Of a stretch of DNA of 64,000 nt, positions 26,167 to 34,636 are shown one piece after another. The translations under genes were made by a program, and so were the position numbers. Numbering within the stretch: position 1 is the first letter of the stretch; every line of letters begins with the position of its first letter. The stretch is taken from NCBI GenBank assembly GCA_900766195.1, contig CAAFUN010000147.1:33803-97802 (forward strand), given 5' to 3'. The notes beneath the pieces were generated by a model, which worked only from the letters and a program-made list of their open reading frames with translations, did no database searches and had not been told where the DNA came from. Source of the DNA: an uncultured Bacteroides sp. (lineage in GTDB: Bacteria; Bacteroidota; Bacteroidia; Bacteroidales; Bacteroidaceae).

Positions 26167-26493
26167 ATGGAAGCAATGACAGGCATAGAGGCAATGCAAT
26201 GGGCCAGGGAGATAAGCAAGGTGCCTGAAGGAACCTTTACCCTAGCCTATTACCCCTACTCACGCAAGCGCAATGAGGCAAGCCCGGAGCTTAAGGTAGT
26301 AGAGGGTTGCAAGTGGCGCACGCAACTGCCTAAAGAACTCTTTGATATAGATGGAGAGAATCTTCTGCTCTATACCAATGCAGCCGGCGAACCTAAGATG
26401 TGCTACCGCATCCTTATCCGCTATATGGGCTTTCCTAATGACGGATATAAGCTGCATAAGATTGACTGGTTAAGAAGTAAACATAAGCTATGA
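26167..26493 (+). CDS. hypothetical phage protein
   Basis: 108 residues, unrecognised; contains VPEGTFTLAYYPYSRKR and FPNDGYKLHKIDWL. Starts after the structured stretch and overlaps the portal gene by four bases. Confidence 0.65.
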   Translation: MEAMTGIEAMQWAREISKVPEGTFTLAYYPYSRKRNEASPELKVVEGCKWRTQLPKELFDIDGENLLLYTNAAGEPKMCYRILIRYMGFPNDGYKLHKIDWLRSKHKL

Positions 26494-27968
26494 GTAAAGA
26501 AACAAATATTCAAACCCTCGGCAACCTTGGTATCTATGCTGACAGCGGCAATGTATTTGCCTTCAGCATGGGCGATCGTCCTGCCGGTATGCCATTCCCC
26601 GGACTGAACGATTATAGTTCGGTGCTGCCCTATTGCGATATGCAATGGAGTACAATACAAGGCTTCAACATATTGTGGCGTGGTATCAACAACGCCAAAT
26701 GCGAAGAGATTGAATCGGATATCAAACAGAATAGGCTATTGCCTAGGCTTATCAAGAAACAAATGTCTATGCTGTATGGTCAGGGTATCATGCCCTATAT
26801 GCCTACACTAAGCGAGGACGGCAAGTATAGCCGCAAATGGATGCAGATACCGGACGTAACGAATTGGCTGGAGTCTTGGAAAAGCAACGGGATGGAGACA
26901 GATCACCGGGAGTTTGCCAAGACGTGCATTAAAAACTACTATACCTTTGGAGACTTCTTTGCTAAGTTCCGCTTCTCTGCCGGAAAAGCTTTCGGAGTGG
27001 GCCGTCCGCTTGCAGGAATAGAAGCTCTTGAAAACAAACTTTGCCGACTGGCCACCATGCGCAAAGACGTGGCCTATAGCCTGATATCATATAGCGATTT
27101 CCACCAGGTGTCCGTGGGCAAATGGAGTTACGGCAATGGCAATTTCCTATTCTATCCACGCTTCCGGATGGATGAAGTAGACAGCTATAACTTTGCTGCT
27201 ATTGGCCATTTCCGCGAGAAGTCTGTAGGCGAATTCTATGGAGTGAACGAAACGCACTCGGGAACGCAGCCCTACATCAAAGGTAGTAACCAAACGGCCA
27301 GATATATAAACTCCTTCCTCAAAAACTCTTTGGCCGCCAAGAAACATATTAAAATACCTAATATGTGGCTGGAAAGTAAGCGCATTCAAATTCAAAAAAT
27401 TTGCGATGAAAACAAGAAGCGAAAATCAAAAGGAGATGCACAAATCCTCTACAACAACATCGAAGTAGGTAACGAATATAAAGAGTCCACGCTAATAGAA
27501 TATATCGCTTCTGAAATGCGTAAGATATCAGACTATCTGTCCGGGGCAGACAACCAGGGCAAAGCTTATGCATCTTATACCTACACAGACGCAAAGGGCA
27601 CTCTGCAGGAATGGAAGATTGAGGATGTGGATATGAAATATAAGGAGTATATAGAAGCTCTTATCAGCTATGATAAGCGTGCAGACGAAGTGCTGGTGTC
27701 CGCGCTTGGCATAGATAGCAGTATAAGCAACATCAGCAAAGACGGAGTGATATCAAAGTCCGGAGCCGATGTTTACTATAACTATTTGATTTACCTGATG
27801 CAACTCAATCCGGAAGATGAAATATGTAGCGAGCCGTTTAACATTGCACTACAAATCAACTTTCCTACCCTCTACAAGCAAGGCATACGCCTTGGATTCT
27901 ATCGCGAAACTCCCTCGCGCCAGGAAGAAGTAGCACCATCGCAACGCTTAAACAACCAACAATCATGA
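26490..27968 (+). CDS. portal protein
   Basis: 492 residues. Length, position directly after the large terminase and content (long mixed alpha/beta body with a C-terminal helical part, YIASEMRKISDYLSGADNQG) fit a tailed-phage portal, the dodecameric ring through which DNA is packaged. No strict sequence signature is visible, so the call is mainly from synteny. Confidence 0.7.
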   Translation: MSKETNIQTLGNLGIYADSGNVFAFSMGDRPAGMPFPGLNDYSSVLPYCDMQWSTIQGFNILWRGINNAKCEEIESDIKQNRLLPRLIKKQMSMLYGQGIMPYMPTLSEDGKYSRKWMQIPDVTNWLESWKSNGMETDHREFAKTCIKNYYTFGDFFAKFRFSAGKAFGVGRPLAGIEALENKLCRLATMRKDVAYSLISYSDFHQVSVGKWSYGNGNFLFYPRFRMDEVDSYNFAAIGHFREKSVGEFYGVNETHSGTQPYIKGSNQTARYINSFLKNSLAAKKHIKIPNMWLESKRIQIQKICDENKKRKSKGDAQILYNNIEVGNEYKESTLIEYIASEMRKISDYLSGADNQGKAYASYTYTDAKGTLQEWKIEDVDMKYKEYIEALISYDKRADEVLVSALGIDSSISNISKDGVISKSGADVYYNYLIYLMQLNPEDEICSEPFNIALQINFPTLYKQGIRLGFYRETPSRQEEVAPSQRLNNQQS

Positions 27969-28822
27969 GCAATATATTATCCGATCTATTCCCGTCCATA
28001 CTCCTGTTTGGCAAATACGTGCCTTACCTGGAAGCTAACACCAACTTTGATGACCTTAACGCCAGTGCACTGCCGGCATCAAAGCAGATTAAGATCATCA
28101 TCACATCGGGCATATACGACTCGATCTCTGCCGAAGCGGAGATAAGCGAAAAGCGCGAAGCTCTGCGTTCGGCCTTGGCCAACCTCACCATGAGCAAGCA
28201 ACTATCGTTTGATGTTATCACCCGGCGCAAACAGAATATAGAGACGTATAAGTATGAAGTAGAGCAAATGAAGCGCGATCTTATGCAGGGTTACTTCAAT
28301 GCCATGGACACGCTTATCTCACTGCTTAATGAAGAGAAGAGCGCAGCGTGGCAAGCTACGGACTACTGCAAGAAACTAAAACTATTGAAGATTCAGACTA
28401 CCGAGGAGTTTGATTCTATCTACCCTATAGACCTATCCTATCTGTTCTTTTTTCGCTGCATACCATGGCAAAAGGAAGTGCTAGACGAAAAGTTAGGAGG
28501 GCTTTTCAGCAGAGCGGAGGGTAATGAGAGCGAAATCCCTCTGCTGAAACGTGCCCTTTGCAAATACACCATTGCCAAGGCATTGCGCCGCTTTGATATC
28601 CTGCAGTTCCCGGAAGTGATCCGCGGACTGTTTCTCGATGCAAAGCCATCTAGAACAGGAGAATCAGAGCAAACACAAATCCTACGCCTGGCAGATCAGC
28701 TCACAGCTGAAGCTGATCTGTTAGTGTCCGGCATTGAACTCGCTTTGAATGAGTCAGGAACAAATATAGTATCAACTACATCCTTCAATCGTCCGGAGGA
28801 TAAAATCTATCTCCTGTCATGA
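27965..28822 (+). CDS. hypothetical head-region protein
   Basis: 285 residues, strongly helical (ISEKREALRSALANLTMSKQ, YEVEQMKRDLMQGYFNAMDT). Overlaps portal and next gene by four bases each. It could be a head-morphogenesis protein; no family recognised. Confidence 0.6.
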   Translation: MSNILSDLFPSILLFGKYVPYLEANTNFDDLNASALPASKQIKIIITSGIYDSISAEAEISEKREALRSALANLTMSKQLSFDVITRRKQNIETYKYEVEQMKRDLMQGYFNAMDTLISLLNEEKSAAWQATDYCKKLKLLKIQTTEEFDSIYPIDLSYLFFFRCIPWQKEVLDEKLGGLFSRAEGNESEIPLLKRALCKYTIAKALRRFDILQFPEVIRGLFLDAKPSRTGESEQTQILRLADQLTAEADLLVSGIELALNESGTNIVSTTSFNRPEDKIYLLS

Positions 28823-29790
28823 ATGCTATTATCAAGATATCTGTAAAGGGCAAACCCTACTATGTGCGCAATGCCTGGCATTTGCTCACTCCTGATGCCT
28901 TCCTTTCGCTAATGGAAGATCTCGTAGCGTTTTCTGCCGGACAACTCTCTGCCGGCATGGTGAAAGTGCGTTATGTGGCCCGCGAGCTGGGCATTAAGCT
29001 CAAAAAGGTGCACGATGAAGACGGCTTGGCAAATTTGGCATGGATAGCAGAACAGGTCACTTTTCCCTTCCTTATTTGCTATCCGGACAATGATGCCGCG
29101 CTGGCGGATCTCGATGCTCCTACCCGTGCCAAATATAAACGCCTATCTCCGGAACATATAGAGGGCGATGCCTTGGCTAGATATCTAGCTAAACTTGATT
29201 ACCGGTACACACTTGACGGCCTGTTCTGCGCACAGCTAATGCCGGAACTGAAAGTAGGCTACAAACGCTTGACGGGATATACCATTGACACCAATTTCGG
29301 CACGCTCACCACTTCACTCGTGGCACAACAATGGCTTGAAGCGCGAAGACTATGTAGCAATCCATCTGCTGATCAGCTGGCTTTGCTTACGGCAATACTT
29401 TACTGTCCAAAGCCCTACAGCATAGATACAGCCAAACGCTTGGCTACCGGATTGACGCACTTGCCACTGTCTACACTAGAGGCCGTAGCGTTCAATTTCA
29501 ATGCCTTCAATAACTTTCTGTTCCGCCGGACCGAATTTGCTATACTGGCAGAAGGCAAAGCCACAAAGAAAGCCATCACCGTAGAAGCCGATGCCAAGCT
29601 GTATGACCTGTCCGGCTACGGACTAGGTAGCAGCTCCGAAGTGGAGCAATTGAACATCATTACCTACCTCACCATACTCAGAAACAAGCTTATTGAAAGT
29701 GTCCGATCTCTGCACGGTGCCAACATGAAGCTTGCCGATATAGCAACCGAAACCGGGCTACCTTTGTCCATAATCACAGATATAATATGA
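28819..29790 (+). CDS. hypothetical phage protein
   Basis: 323 residues, mixed, with no recognised motif. The C-terminus has an HTH-like run (MKLADIATETGLPLSIITDI). Four-base overlaps on both sides place it in the same late operon as the portal. Confidence 0.6.
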   Translation: MNAIIKISVKGKPYYVRNAWHLLTPDAFLSLMEDLVAFSAGQLSAGMVKVRYVARELGIKLKKVHDEDGLANLAWIAEQVTFPFLICYPDNDAALADLDAPTRAKYKRLSPEHIEGDALARYLAKLDYRYTLDGLFCAQLMPELKVGYKRLTGYTIDTNFGTLTTSLVAQQWLEARRLCSNPSADQLALLTAILYCPKPYSIDTAKRLATGLTHLPLSTLEAVAFNFNAFNNFLFRRTEFAILAEGKATKKAITVEADAKLYDLSGYGLGSSSEVEQLNIITYLTILRNKLIESVRSLHGANMKLADIATETGLPLSIITDII

Positions 29791-30374
29791 TACTAAGGCT
29801 CGTTAAATACTTCGCCAAATTCCCCACCAAGGCAGGCGTGCAAAAGATGTTTGTTCGTGGAGAAAGTTCGTTGCCGGCTTATGCCACGCTGCTGGCTTAT
29901 GTCGATGCTTTGCCGGACGTTAGCGTAATGCCCGATATTGAAAACTTTGTTGTGGCCAGCTCGCTAGAGAAAGTAAAAGGCTTTGTAAGCGGATTCCGTG
30001 GCGTGCAAACTTATCTCATGCTAGACTATGGCGAGATAGCCAGCGGAGCGGATCAGCGTAATAGCATACAAGACACCATGCGGCTGGCCGTTACCGTGGC
30101 GTGCCACATTGATAATAATGCTGACTTGGTAGAAGATAATATAGCTAGCAACAACACGCTAGATCTTGCCAACCGGCTACGCGCACACATCATGGCAGAC
30201 AGTCGCAACCAGGTGCTAGGCCACGGCATACAAGAAATTATTGCCGGAGCACATCAGCTCGTGCCATTTGAGAGTAAAGAGCTGCAGAGTGTTGGCTGGA
30301 CTATCGCCTTCAGCCTGGATGCTACGGATTTGCTCGATGTAACTAGTTTAAGAATGCAATACTCTAAATGTTAA
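29787..30374 (+). CDS. head-tail connector or tail-completion-like protein
   Basis: 195 residues with alternating strand/helix pattern (YATLLAYVDALPDVSVMPDI). Size and position after the portal group fit a head-closure or tail-terminator protein. Assigned only by synteny. Confidence 0.45.
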   Translation: MILRLVKYFAKFPTKAGVQKMFVRGESSLPAYATLLAYVDALPDVSVMPDIENFVVASSLEKVKGFVSGFRGVQTYLMLDYGEIASGADQRNSIQDTMRLAVTVACHIDNNADLVEDNIASNNTLDLANRLRAHIMADSRNQVLGHGIQEIIAGAHQLVPFESKELQSVGWTIAFSLDATDLLDVTSLRMQYSKC

Positions 30375-30378
30375 TGCT

Positions 30379-30729
30379 ATGGATAAGCAACAGCGAATAG
30401 AAGAGCTACAGCAACGCATAAGTAATCAAAAGAGTATGCTGCTGCAAAGAATAAACATACTCAATAATCGGGATGATCACTTACATAAGATTGCCAGCAT
30501 GCTAGATGATCCCCATGCTCTTGTACCTAATTCTGTTAATTCAGTCGAAGATTGGCTTTGTGGGCATCCTTTCCCGAATTCAGTGTTAGCTGCTATTTGC
30601 CGTAATAAAAAGGAGGCTTTTGAACGCTCTTTATTCAGTCACACAACTATGTATGAATACCACATCGTAAAATGTGAATCTGTGGGATATTATAGAAACA
30701 AATTTAATATAAAGAAATATGGATACTAA
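30379..30729 (+). CDS. hypothetical phage protein with N-terminal coiled coil
   Basis: 116 residues: an N-terminal helix (QRIEELQQRISNQKSMLLQR) followed by a mixed part. It overlaps the first lysis gene by 11 bases. Confidence 0.55.
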   Translation: MDKQQRIEELQQRISNQKSMLLQRINILNNRDDHLHKIASMLDDPHALVPNSVNSVEDWLCGHPFPNSVLAAICRNKKEAFERSLFSHTTMYEYHIVKCESVGYYRNKFNIKKYGY

Positions 30730-31009
30730 AGGAATCACCAAGGCAAACGTTGTAGGCTGGCTGCTCACGGTAGCCTTATCCGTAATGGCGGCATACGGCA
30801 CTATCAATGCCCGCATTTACGAAGTGGAGAAGAAAATAGAACTTCTCCAGATGCAGATCACCGAAGACGGCAAGAAGATTGATCAGCAGGCAAACGATAT
30901 GAAGGATATCCGGGAAATGTTCAATCGAATCGATAAGAATCTGATTGAACTAAAAGGAGACATGAATTTAAAGCAAGATAAGTATGAAAAAAATAATACT
31001 ATTCATTAA
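30719..31009 (+). CDS. holin-associated membrane protein (XhlA-like topology)
   Basis: 96 residues: one N-terminal membrane span (VVGWLLTVALSVMAAYGTI) then a charged coiled coil (EKKIELLQMQITEDGKKIDQ, FNRIDKNLIELKGDM). The layout is XhlA-like, though with the span at the opposite end. First gene of the lysis cassette. Confidence 0.6.
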   Translation: MDTKGITKANVVGWLLTVALSVMAAYGTINARIYEVEKKIELLQMQITEDGKKIDQQANDMKDIREMFNRIDKNLIELKGDMNLKQDKYEKNNTIH

Positions 31010-31229
31010 GCAAGTCGTCACCTCTCATTCCGGCATCAGCAGTAAGCGAGTATGCGGCGTTTTGGGATGGCTCACCACCATCGGCATACTTATTTACTGC
31101 TCGGCCACCGGCAAGCAGGCACCGGTGATGGTAGACACATTTATGATTTGCTGTATGGCCCTGTTAGGCATCGATTCAGTTACGGGTATTTGGAAATCAT
31201 TCGATAATAAGAAAGGAGAATCAAAATGA
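30984..31229 (+). CDS. holin-like protein
   Basis: 81 residues with two membrane spans (VCGVLGWLTTIGILIYCSA and VDTFMICCMALLGIDSVTG) and a short charged tail. It overlaps the previous gene by 26 bases and the endolysin by four, the usual packing of lysis cassettes. It would release or expose the cell wall to the peptidase. Confidence 0.7.
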   Translation: MKKIILFIKQVVTSHSGISSKRVCGVLGWLTTIGILIYCSATGKQAPVMVDTFMICCMALLGIDSVTGIWKSFDNKKGESK

Positions 31230-31624
31230 AGTATTTTACTATTGCAGAGCTTGTACGCTCTAAAACGGCCGATAGGCTGGGCATCGATAACCGGTGCAAG
31301 ACGGAACATGTAACCAATCTTACATTACTCGTTAACAACGTCCTCGATCCGCTACGCGAAGCGTATGGCAAGCCTATCACCATCAACAGCGGATTTCGTT
31401 GTCCGGCTTTGAACAGCCGCATTGGCGGAGCTGCTACAAGTGATCATCTTAAAGGCATGGCCGCCGATATCACTGCCGGTAGCCCGGCCGAGAATAGAAG
31501 ATTGTTCAATCTTATACAGGAACTCAAACTCCCGTTTAAGCAACTCATTGACGAAAAGCACTTCTCATGGGTGCATGTCAGCTACGATAAAAATGACTTG
31601 AAACGGCAAATCTTAGCATTATGA
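31226..31624 (+). CDS. endolysin, peptidase M15 family
   Basis: 132 residues. Zinc-ligand pattern of the VanY/M15_3 peptidases: SGFRCPALNSRIGG, SDHLKGMAADI (His and Asp) and SWVHVSY (second His). These cleave peptidoglycan stem peptides. No signal peptide, so release depends on the holin. Confidence 0.9.
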   Translation: MKYFTIAELVRSKTADRLGIDNRCKTEHVTNLTLLVNNVLDPLREAYGKPITINSGFRCPALNSRIGGAATSDHLKGMAADITAGSPAENRRLFNLIQELKLPFKQLIDEKHFSWVHVSYDKNDLKRQILAL

Positions 31625-32202
31625 AGACCGAAAAGCAATACGAAGAATTTGCTGCCAAGCTGTGCACTCAAGCTGTTGCCGCATTCTTGGCTCTCCTTAT
31701 ATCGGTGATTATATGTATCCTGCTTCAATCTTGTGGGAGTGCTAGGAATACGGCCAGCCGACAGGAGTCCGCGCAGGAGAACGCCGCACATCAGCGTAAA
31801 GACACAGCATCTGCCAGTGCTCAGATACATGAAACTGAAGCTGACGAAACAACGGAAGTGAGCAATACTCACACCGTTGTTTATGATACGAGCCTTCCGG
31901 TGGATAGCACTACCGGGAGACCTCCAATAAAGAGCGAAACCACATCTTCCACTCAAAAGACTGCCAAGATGAATAAAGAGAAACAGACCTCCACTCAGCA
32001 GGAGGCATCCGTCACTCAGCAGTCTGTTGTCCAAAAGATCACGGAGTCGGATACAAAAAATGCAACCGTGAGGAAAGAAACAGCCGTACCCAAATGGATT
32101 GCTTTCGCTATATGGGGCATTGTAGCTCTTGCCGGCATAGGCGTTGTATTTTGGACGAATAAACAAACTAATTGGCTAAGTGCCTTGTTTAAGAAAACGT
32201 AG
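31621..32202 (+). CDS. unimolecular-spanin-like lipoprotein/membrane protein
   Basis: 193 residues. A hydrophobic N-terminus ends in a lipobox-like LLQSC; a Ser/Thr/Gln-rich, low-complexity stretch of about 110 residues follows; then a C-terminal membrane span (WIAFAIWGIVALAGIGVVFW). A lipid anchor at one end and an inner-membrane span at the other is the topology of u-spanins such as T1 gp11, which join inner and outer membranes in the last lysis step. Next to the endolysin, with a four-base overlap. Confidence 0.7.
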   Translation: MKTEKQYEEFAAKLCTQAVAAFLALLISVIICILLQSCGSARNTASRQESAQENAAHQRKDTASASAQIHETEADETTEVSNTHTVVYDTSLPVDSTTGRPPIKSETTSSTQKTAKMNKEKQTSTQQEASVTQQSVVQKITESDTKNATVRKETAVPKWIAFAIWGIVALAGIGVVFWTNKQTNWLSALFKKT

Positions 32203-32239
32203 CATGGTAGAAGGTGCTACAGCCATTAGTAAATGTGAT

Positions 32240-32268
32240 AAGCCTCGCTGAAAAGTGGGGCTTTTTTT
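32240..32268 (+). terminator. Terminator after the lysis cassette
   Basis: AAGCCTCGCT pairs with AGTGGGGCTT (with G-T pairs), followed by seven T. It separates the late operon from the first accessory operon. Confidence 0.8.
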
Positions 32269-32294
32269 ATGTATATATATAAATATTGTTAATA

Positions 32295-32339
32295 GCAATT
32301 ATTTTTAATTGCATTATAATTGCAATTAAAAATAATTGC
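32295..32339. promoter_or_regulatory. Double palindromic operator of accessory operon 1
   Basis: GCAATTATTTTTAATTGC (32295-32312) and its exact reverse complement (32322-32339), 9 bp apart. Each half is itself a palindrome (GCAATTA...TAATTGC), giving four identical 7-bp half-sites. It ends two bases before the -7 box. Confidence 0.85.
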
Positions 32340-32341
32340 AG

Positions 32342-32349
32342 TATCTTTG
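32342..32349 (+). promoter_or_regulatory. Promoter -7 box of accessory operon 1
   Basis: TATCTTTG, a perfect Bacteroides -7 element. The -33 position falls inside the palindromic operator, so a bound repressor would exclude RNA polymerase. Predicted leader about 45 nt. Confidence 0.75.
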
Positions 32350-32397
32350 TTATATCAAAATAAGAGATAATAAATTAACCACTAAAAAATAAAGATT

Positions 32398-32631
32398 ATG
32401 ACTGATTTAGAAAAAGCGTTTGAAATGCTAAAAAATCAATTAATAGAGAAGTGCAATGGTATCCTGTCAACCGTACCATCCGCAAATAAAGTACAATGTG
32501 AAGAGATAGTAAAATCGTGGATTAACCATTTTGCAGTAAAGCAGATAAACGACATTACCGTGCATGTTAAAACAGGCACTACAAAAAGTATTTTGACCGC
32601 AATGAACGTATGGTATATGTCTAATAAGTAA
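32398..32631 (+). CDS. accessory-operon protein 1, unknown
   Basis: 77 residues, first gene after the operator. Helical start (LEKAFEMLKNQLIEKCNG) then VHVKTGTTKSILTAMNVWY. Not recognised. AT-rich compared with the phage late genes, as expected for cargo. Confidence 0.6.
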   Translation: MTDLEKAFEMLKNQLIEKCNGILSTVPSANKVQCEEIVKSWINHFAVKQINDITVHVKTGTTKSILTAMNVWYMSNK

Positions 32632-32641
32632 AATAAACATC

Positions 32642-32827
32642 ATGAATAGTTACACACTTGTTGTTGTCGGCTGCCAAGAGTTAAACAAAACTTTTGAGTC
32701 TCTAAAAGAAGCAAAGAATTATGTAAAAGAAGGGAGAAATGAACACCATTTGAACGGTGAGATGTATATCACCAATGGTATTAAGACCTTAAAGCAATAT
32801 CAATCGGTAGAAATGCCAAAACTCTAA
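32642..32827 (+). CDS. accessory-operon protein 2, unknown
   Basis: 61 residues (YTLVVVGCQELNKTFESLKE at the start). Small alpha/beta protein, unrecognised; 10 bp after the previous gene. Confidence 0.5.
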   Translation: MNSYTLVVVGCQELNKTFESLKEAKNYVKEGRNEHHLNGEMYITNGIKTLKQYQSVEMPKL

Positions 32828-32839
32828 AATATTAAGATT

Positions 32840-32974
32840 ATGAAATTGTATAAAGTAAGCACTTCTTTTTCTCACAGAGAAATTAATGCACGAAATAAAA
32901 AAGAGGCTATTAATATTTTTAAAGCTCAAATGAAAACCCTTATTTCTTCCAACGATAAAATTAAAGTAGAATAA
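32840..32974 (+). CDS. accessory-operon protein 3, 44 residues
   Basis: A small frame with ATG at 32840 and a stop that overlaps the next start (TAATG). Sequence runs KLYKVSTSFSHREINARNKK, then a short helix. It resembles protein 2 in layout (beta strand, then a helix with NKKEAINIFK / LKEAKNYVKE). The coupling to the next gene supports it. Confidence 0.5.
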   Translation: MKLYKVSTSFSHREINARNKKEAINIFKAQMKTLISSNDKIKVE

Positions 32975-33390
32975 TGGATACTAGATCAATTACATTACGA
33001 TTACCTGTAGAAATGATAGAATATGTTTCTACAGAAGAAGGGATAAACAAGGGCATGATAAATGCTCTTGAAAACTTAATGCTAATACAAAATATTAGCA
33101 TGCAAGAAATAAAAGGGCTTCTCTCTCCTGGAGAGTGGAAAATGCTGGCAGACTCTCTCAATGGCACGATGGTAACAGATATCTTGAGAGTATCAAAAGA
33201 TGCCCTCATTGCGCATAATGAGGATTCTGATCTTTACGAGAGTACAGGTAAAAAGTGGGACGTAGATATTAAAGCATTAAATGCAAAGATCTCTCGATTA
33301 TCAGGTGCTCAAATTGACGCAATATATAGAAGAGTTGAAAAATATTGGAAAAACCCCGGAACAGATATTGAAAAATGGGCTAAATACTGA
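32974..33390 (+). CDS. ribbon-helix-helix-like protein of accessory operon 1
   Basis: 138 residues. The N-terminus (RSITLRLPVEMIEYVSTEEG, then NKGMINALENLML) has the strand-helix-helix form of RHH DNA-binding proteins such as Arc and MetJ. These bind tandem short palindromes, which fits the four half-sites upstream of the operon. The rest (about 60-138) is helical and unrecognised, ending AIYRRVEKYWKNPG. One-base overlap with the next gene. Autoregulation is inferred. Confidence 0.6.
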   Translation: MDTRSITLRLPVEMIEYVSTEEGINKGMINALENLMLIQNISMQEIKGLLSPGEWKMLADSLNGTMVTDILRVSKDALIAHNEDSDLYESTGKKWDVDIKALNAKISRLSGAQIDAIYRRVEKYWKNPGTDIEKWAKY

Positions 33391-34043
33391 TGATAACATG
33401 TTCATTCACAGAAAGTGACCTAATTAAGGAAATTAATAAAGATATGGAAAATATCCTTAAGATATCAGACTCAAAAGATCAGAGGGTTACAAGGATTATC
33501 CTAAAGTCTTCTGTATTCCCTGTTTACATTCATTCATTTGTCACCACTAAATTGAAAAACAAATGGCTTATTCTCTGGGAAGCAAGAAGCAAAAAGAACA
33601 TAGGGGAAAATTCTATGATAACATTAATTTGTTTTCATGATACTCCAAATGGCCGATTTGTATATATGCCCTCTTTTATTCTAGGTAAACTTCTATTGAT
33701 TGCATATCCGCCACACTTTTTTAGTCGATATGCTGAGCGAATGAATATCTCTTTGTCGGGAATGGAATTGGTTAAATATTTTTTTGAGCGCAATGCTAGT
33801 TATGGTTTCACTCACAAAAATGAATTAGTAAGTGAAACAACAGCAATTGAGAATGTGTATGGAAGTTGCTCAGATGGTATAGCTTTAGGGGTAAGCTCGG
33901 CATCTGGACTCATAGTCCTCTTTAAGACTTTCATAACTTATGAAATGCTTAAAGGCGAGCAGGTGGAAGATTTCGCAAAAACCGAAGTAATTAGGAAAGA
34001 ATTTCATGAAAAAGATATCTCTATTTATAATAATCCTTATTAA
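33390..34043 (+). CDS. accessory-operon effector candidate, unknown
   Basis: 217 residues, coupled to the RHH gene. Contains PPHFFSRYAERMNISLSGME, an H-x3-RYxER pattern I have seen only in uncharacterised Bacteroidetes proteins, and later TAIENVYGSCSDGIALGVSS. The C-terminus is helical. No signal peptide. An RHH gene followed by a larger basic partner is the layout of many toxin-antitoxin pairs, but toxicity cannot be read from sequence. Confidence 0.6.
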   Translation: MITCSFTESDLIKEINKDMENILKISDSKDQRVTRIILKSSVFPVYIHSFVTTKLKNKWLILWEARSKKNIGENSMITLICFHDTPNGRFVYMPSFILGKLLLIAYPPHFFSRYAERMNISLSGMELVKYFFERNASYGFTHKNELVSETTAIENVYGSCSDGIALGVSSASGLIVLFKTFITYEMLKGEQVEDFAKTEVIRKEFHEKDISIYNNPY

Positions 34044-34153
34044 CAGTATGATATTATTAAGCCCGCCGAATAAGCGGACTTTTTCCCTTTTTTCAGAGTC
34101 AGAACGGAAACAGCTATCGGCAGCATTGGAAGATATCGGCCGAATGGCACACG

Positions 34154-34229
34154 AACCGTCACTTAAGGTTTCTTGAGTGACGGTTAGCTTGACAGCAGCT
34201 CCGCAGACTTCTCGTTTGCGGATTTTTTT
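34154..34229 (+). terminator. Hairpin and terminator closing accessory operon 1
   Basis: A perfect 10-bp inverted repeat AACCGTCACT (34154-34163) / AGTGACGGTT (34176-34185) is followed by a second stem TCCGCA (34200-34205) / TGCGGA (34217-34222) and seven T. The second is a standard terminator. The 250-bp gap 34044-34294 holds no gene I trust. Confidence 0.75.
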
Positions 34230-34263
34230 GTTCCTATTTCCGTTGTAAATAAAAAGAAATATA

Positions 34264-34271
34264 TACCTTTG
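34264..34271 (+). promoter_or_regulatory. Promoter of accessory operon 2
   Basis: TACCTTTG, a perfect Bacteroides -7 box; a CGTTG about 20 bases upstream is the only -33 candidate. Predicted leader about 19 nt before the ATG at 34295. Confidence 0.65.
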
Positions 34272-34294
34272 TTGCATACTAATACTTATAGAAA

Positions 34295-34624
34295 ATGGGA
34301 ATCTTTTTTTCATGGATTATTTTCTCTTTTGTTGCCGGTGCTGTGGGTTCCGGCCGGAAGATAGGCTTTTGGGGAGCCTTCTTACTCTCTATTATATTGT
34401 CCCCTCTGATTGGGCTTATCATAGCCTTTGCATCCTCTCGTAAGGAGCCTAATGAAGTTAAGATCGTAAACAACTACACTCCGCCTGCTCACCAAGCACT
34501 CAAAATGCCTGACAACTCCGATGTGATATCCAAACTCAACCAGGCTAATGATCTGAAAGAAAAGGGTGCTATCACACAAGAAGAATACGAACGGATTAAA
34601 TCACGAATACTTAGAGGAGAATAA
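34295..34624 (+). CDS. SHOCT-domain membrane protein
   Basis: 109 residues. Two hydrophobic spans (IIFSFVAGAVGSGRKIG and AFLLSIILSPLIGLIIAFA) with a cytoplasmic linker and a C-terminal SHOCT motif (LKEKGAITQEEYERIKSRIL). SHOCT is a short oligomerisation motif found at protein ends. First gene of accessory operon 2. Confidence 0.8.
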   Translation: MGIFFSWIIFSFVAGAVGSGRKIGFWGAFLLSIILSPLIGLIIAFASSRKEPNEVKIVNNYTPPAHQALKMPDNSDVISKLNQANDLKEKGAITQEEYERIKSRILRGE

Positions 34625-34636
34625 AGCAATGAAAAT

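Noticed and set aside
34049..34174. 41-residue frame after accessory operon 1
   Set aside because: It runs through terminator-like sequence and has no ribosome-binding site or family match; too weak to call.
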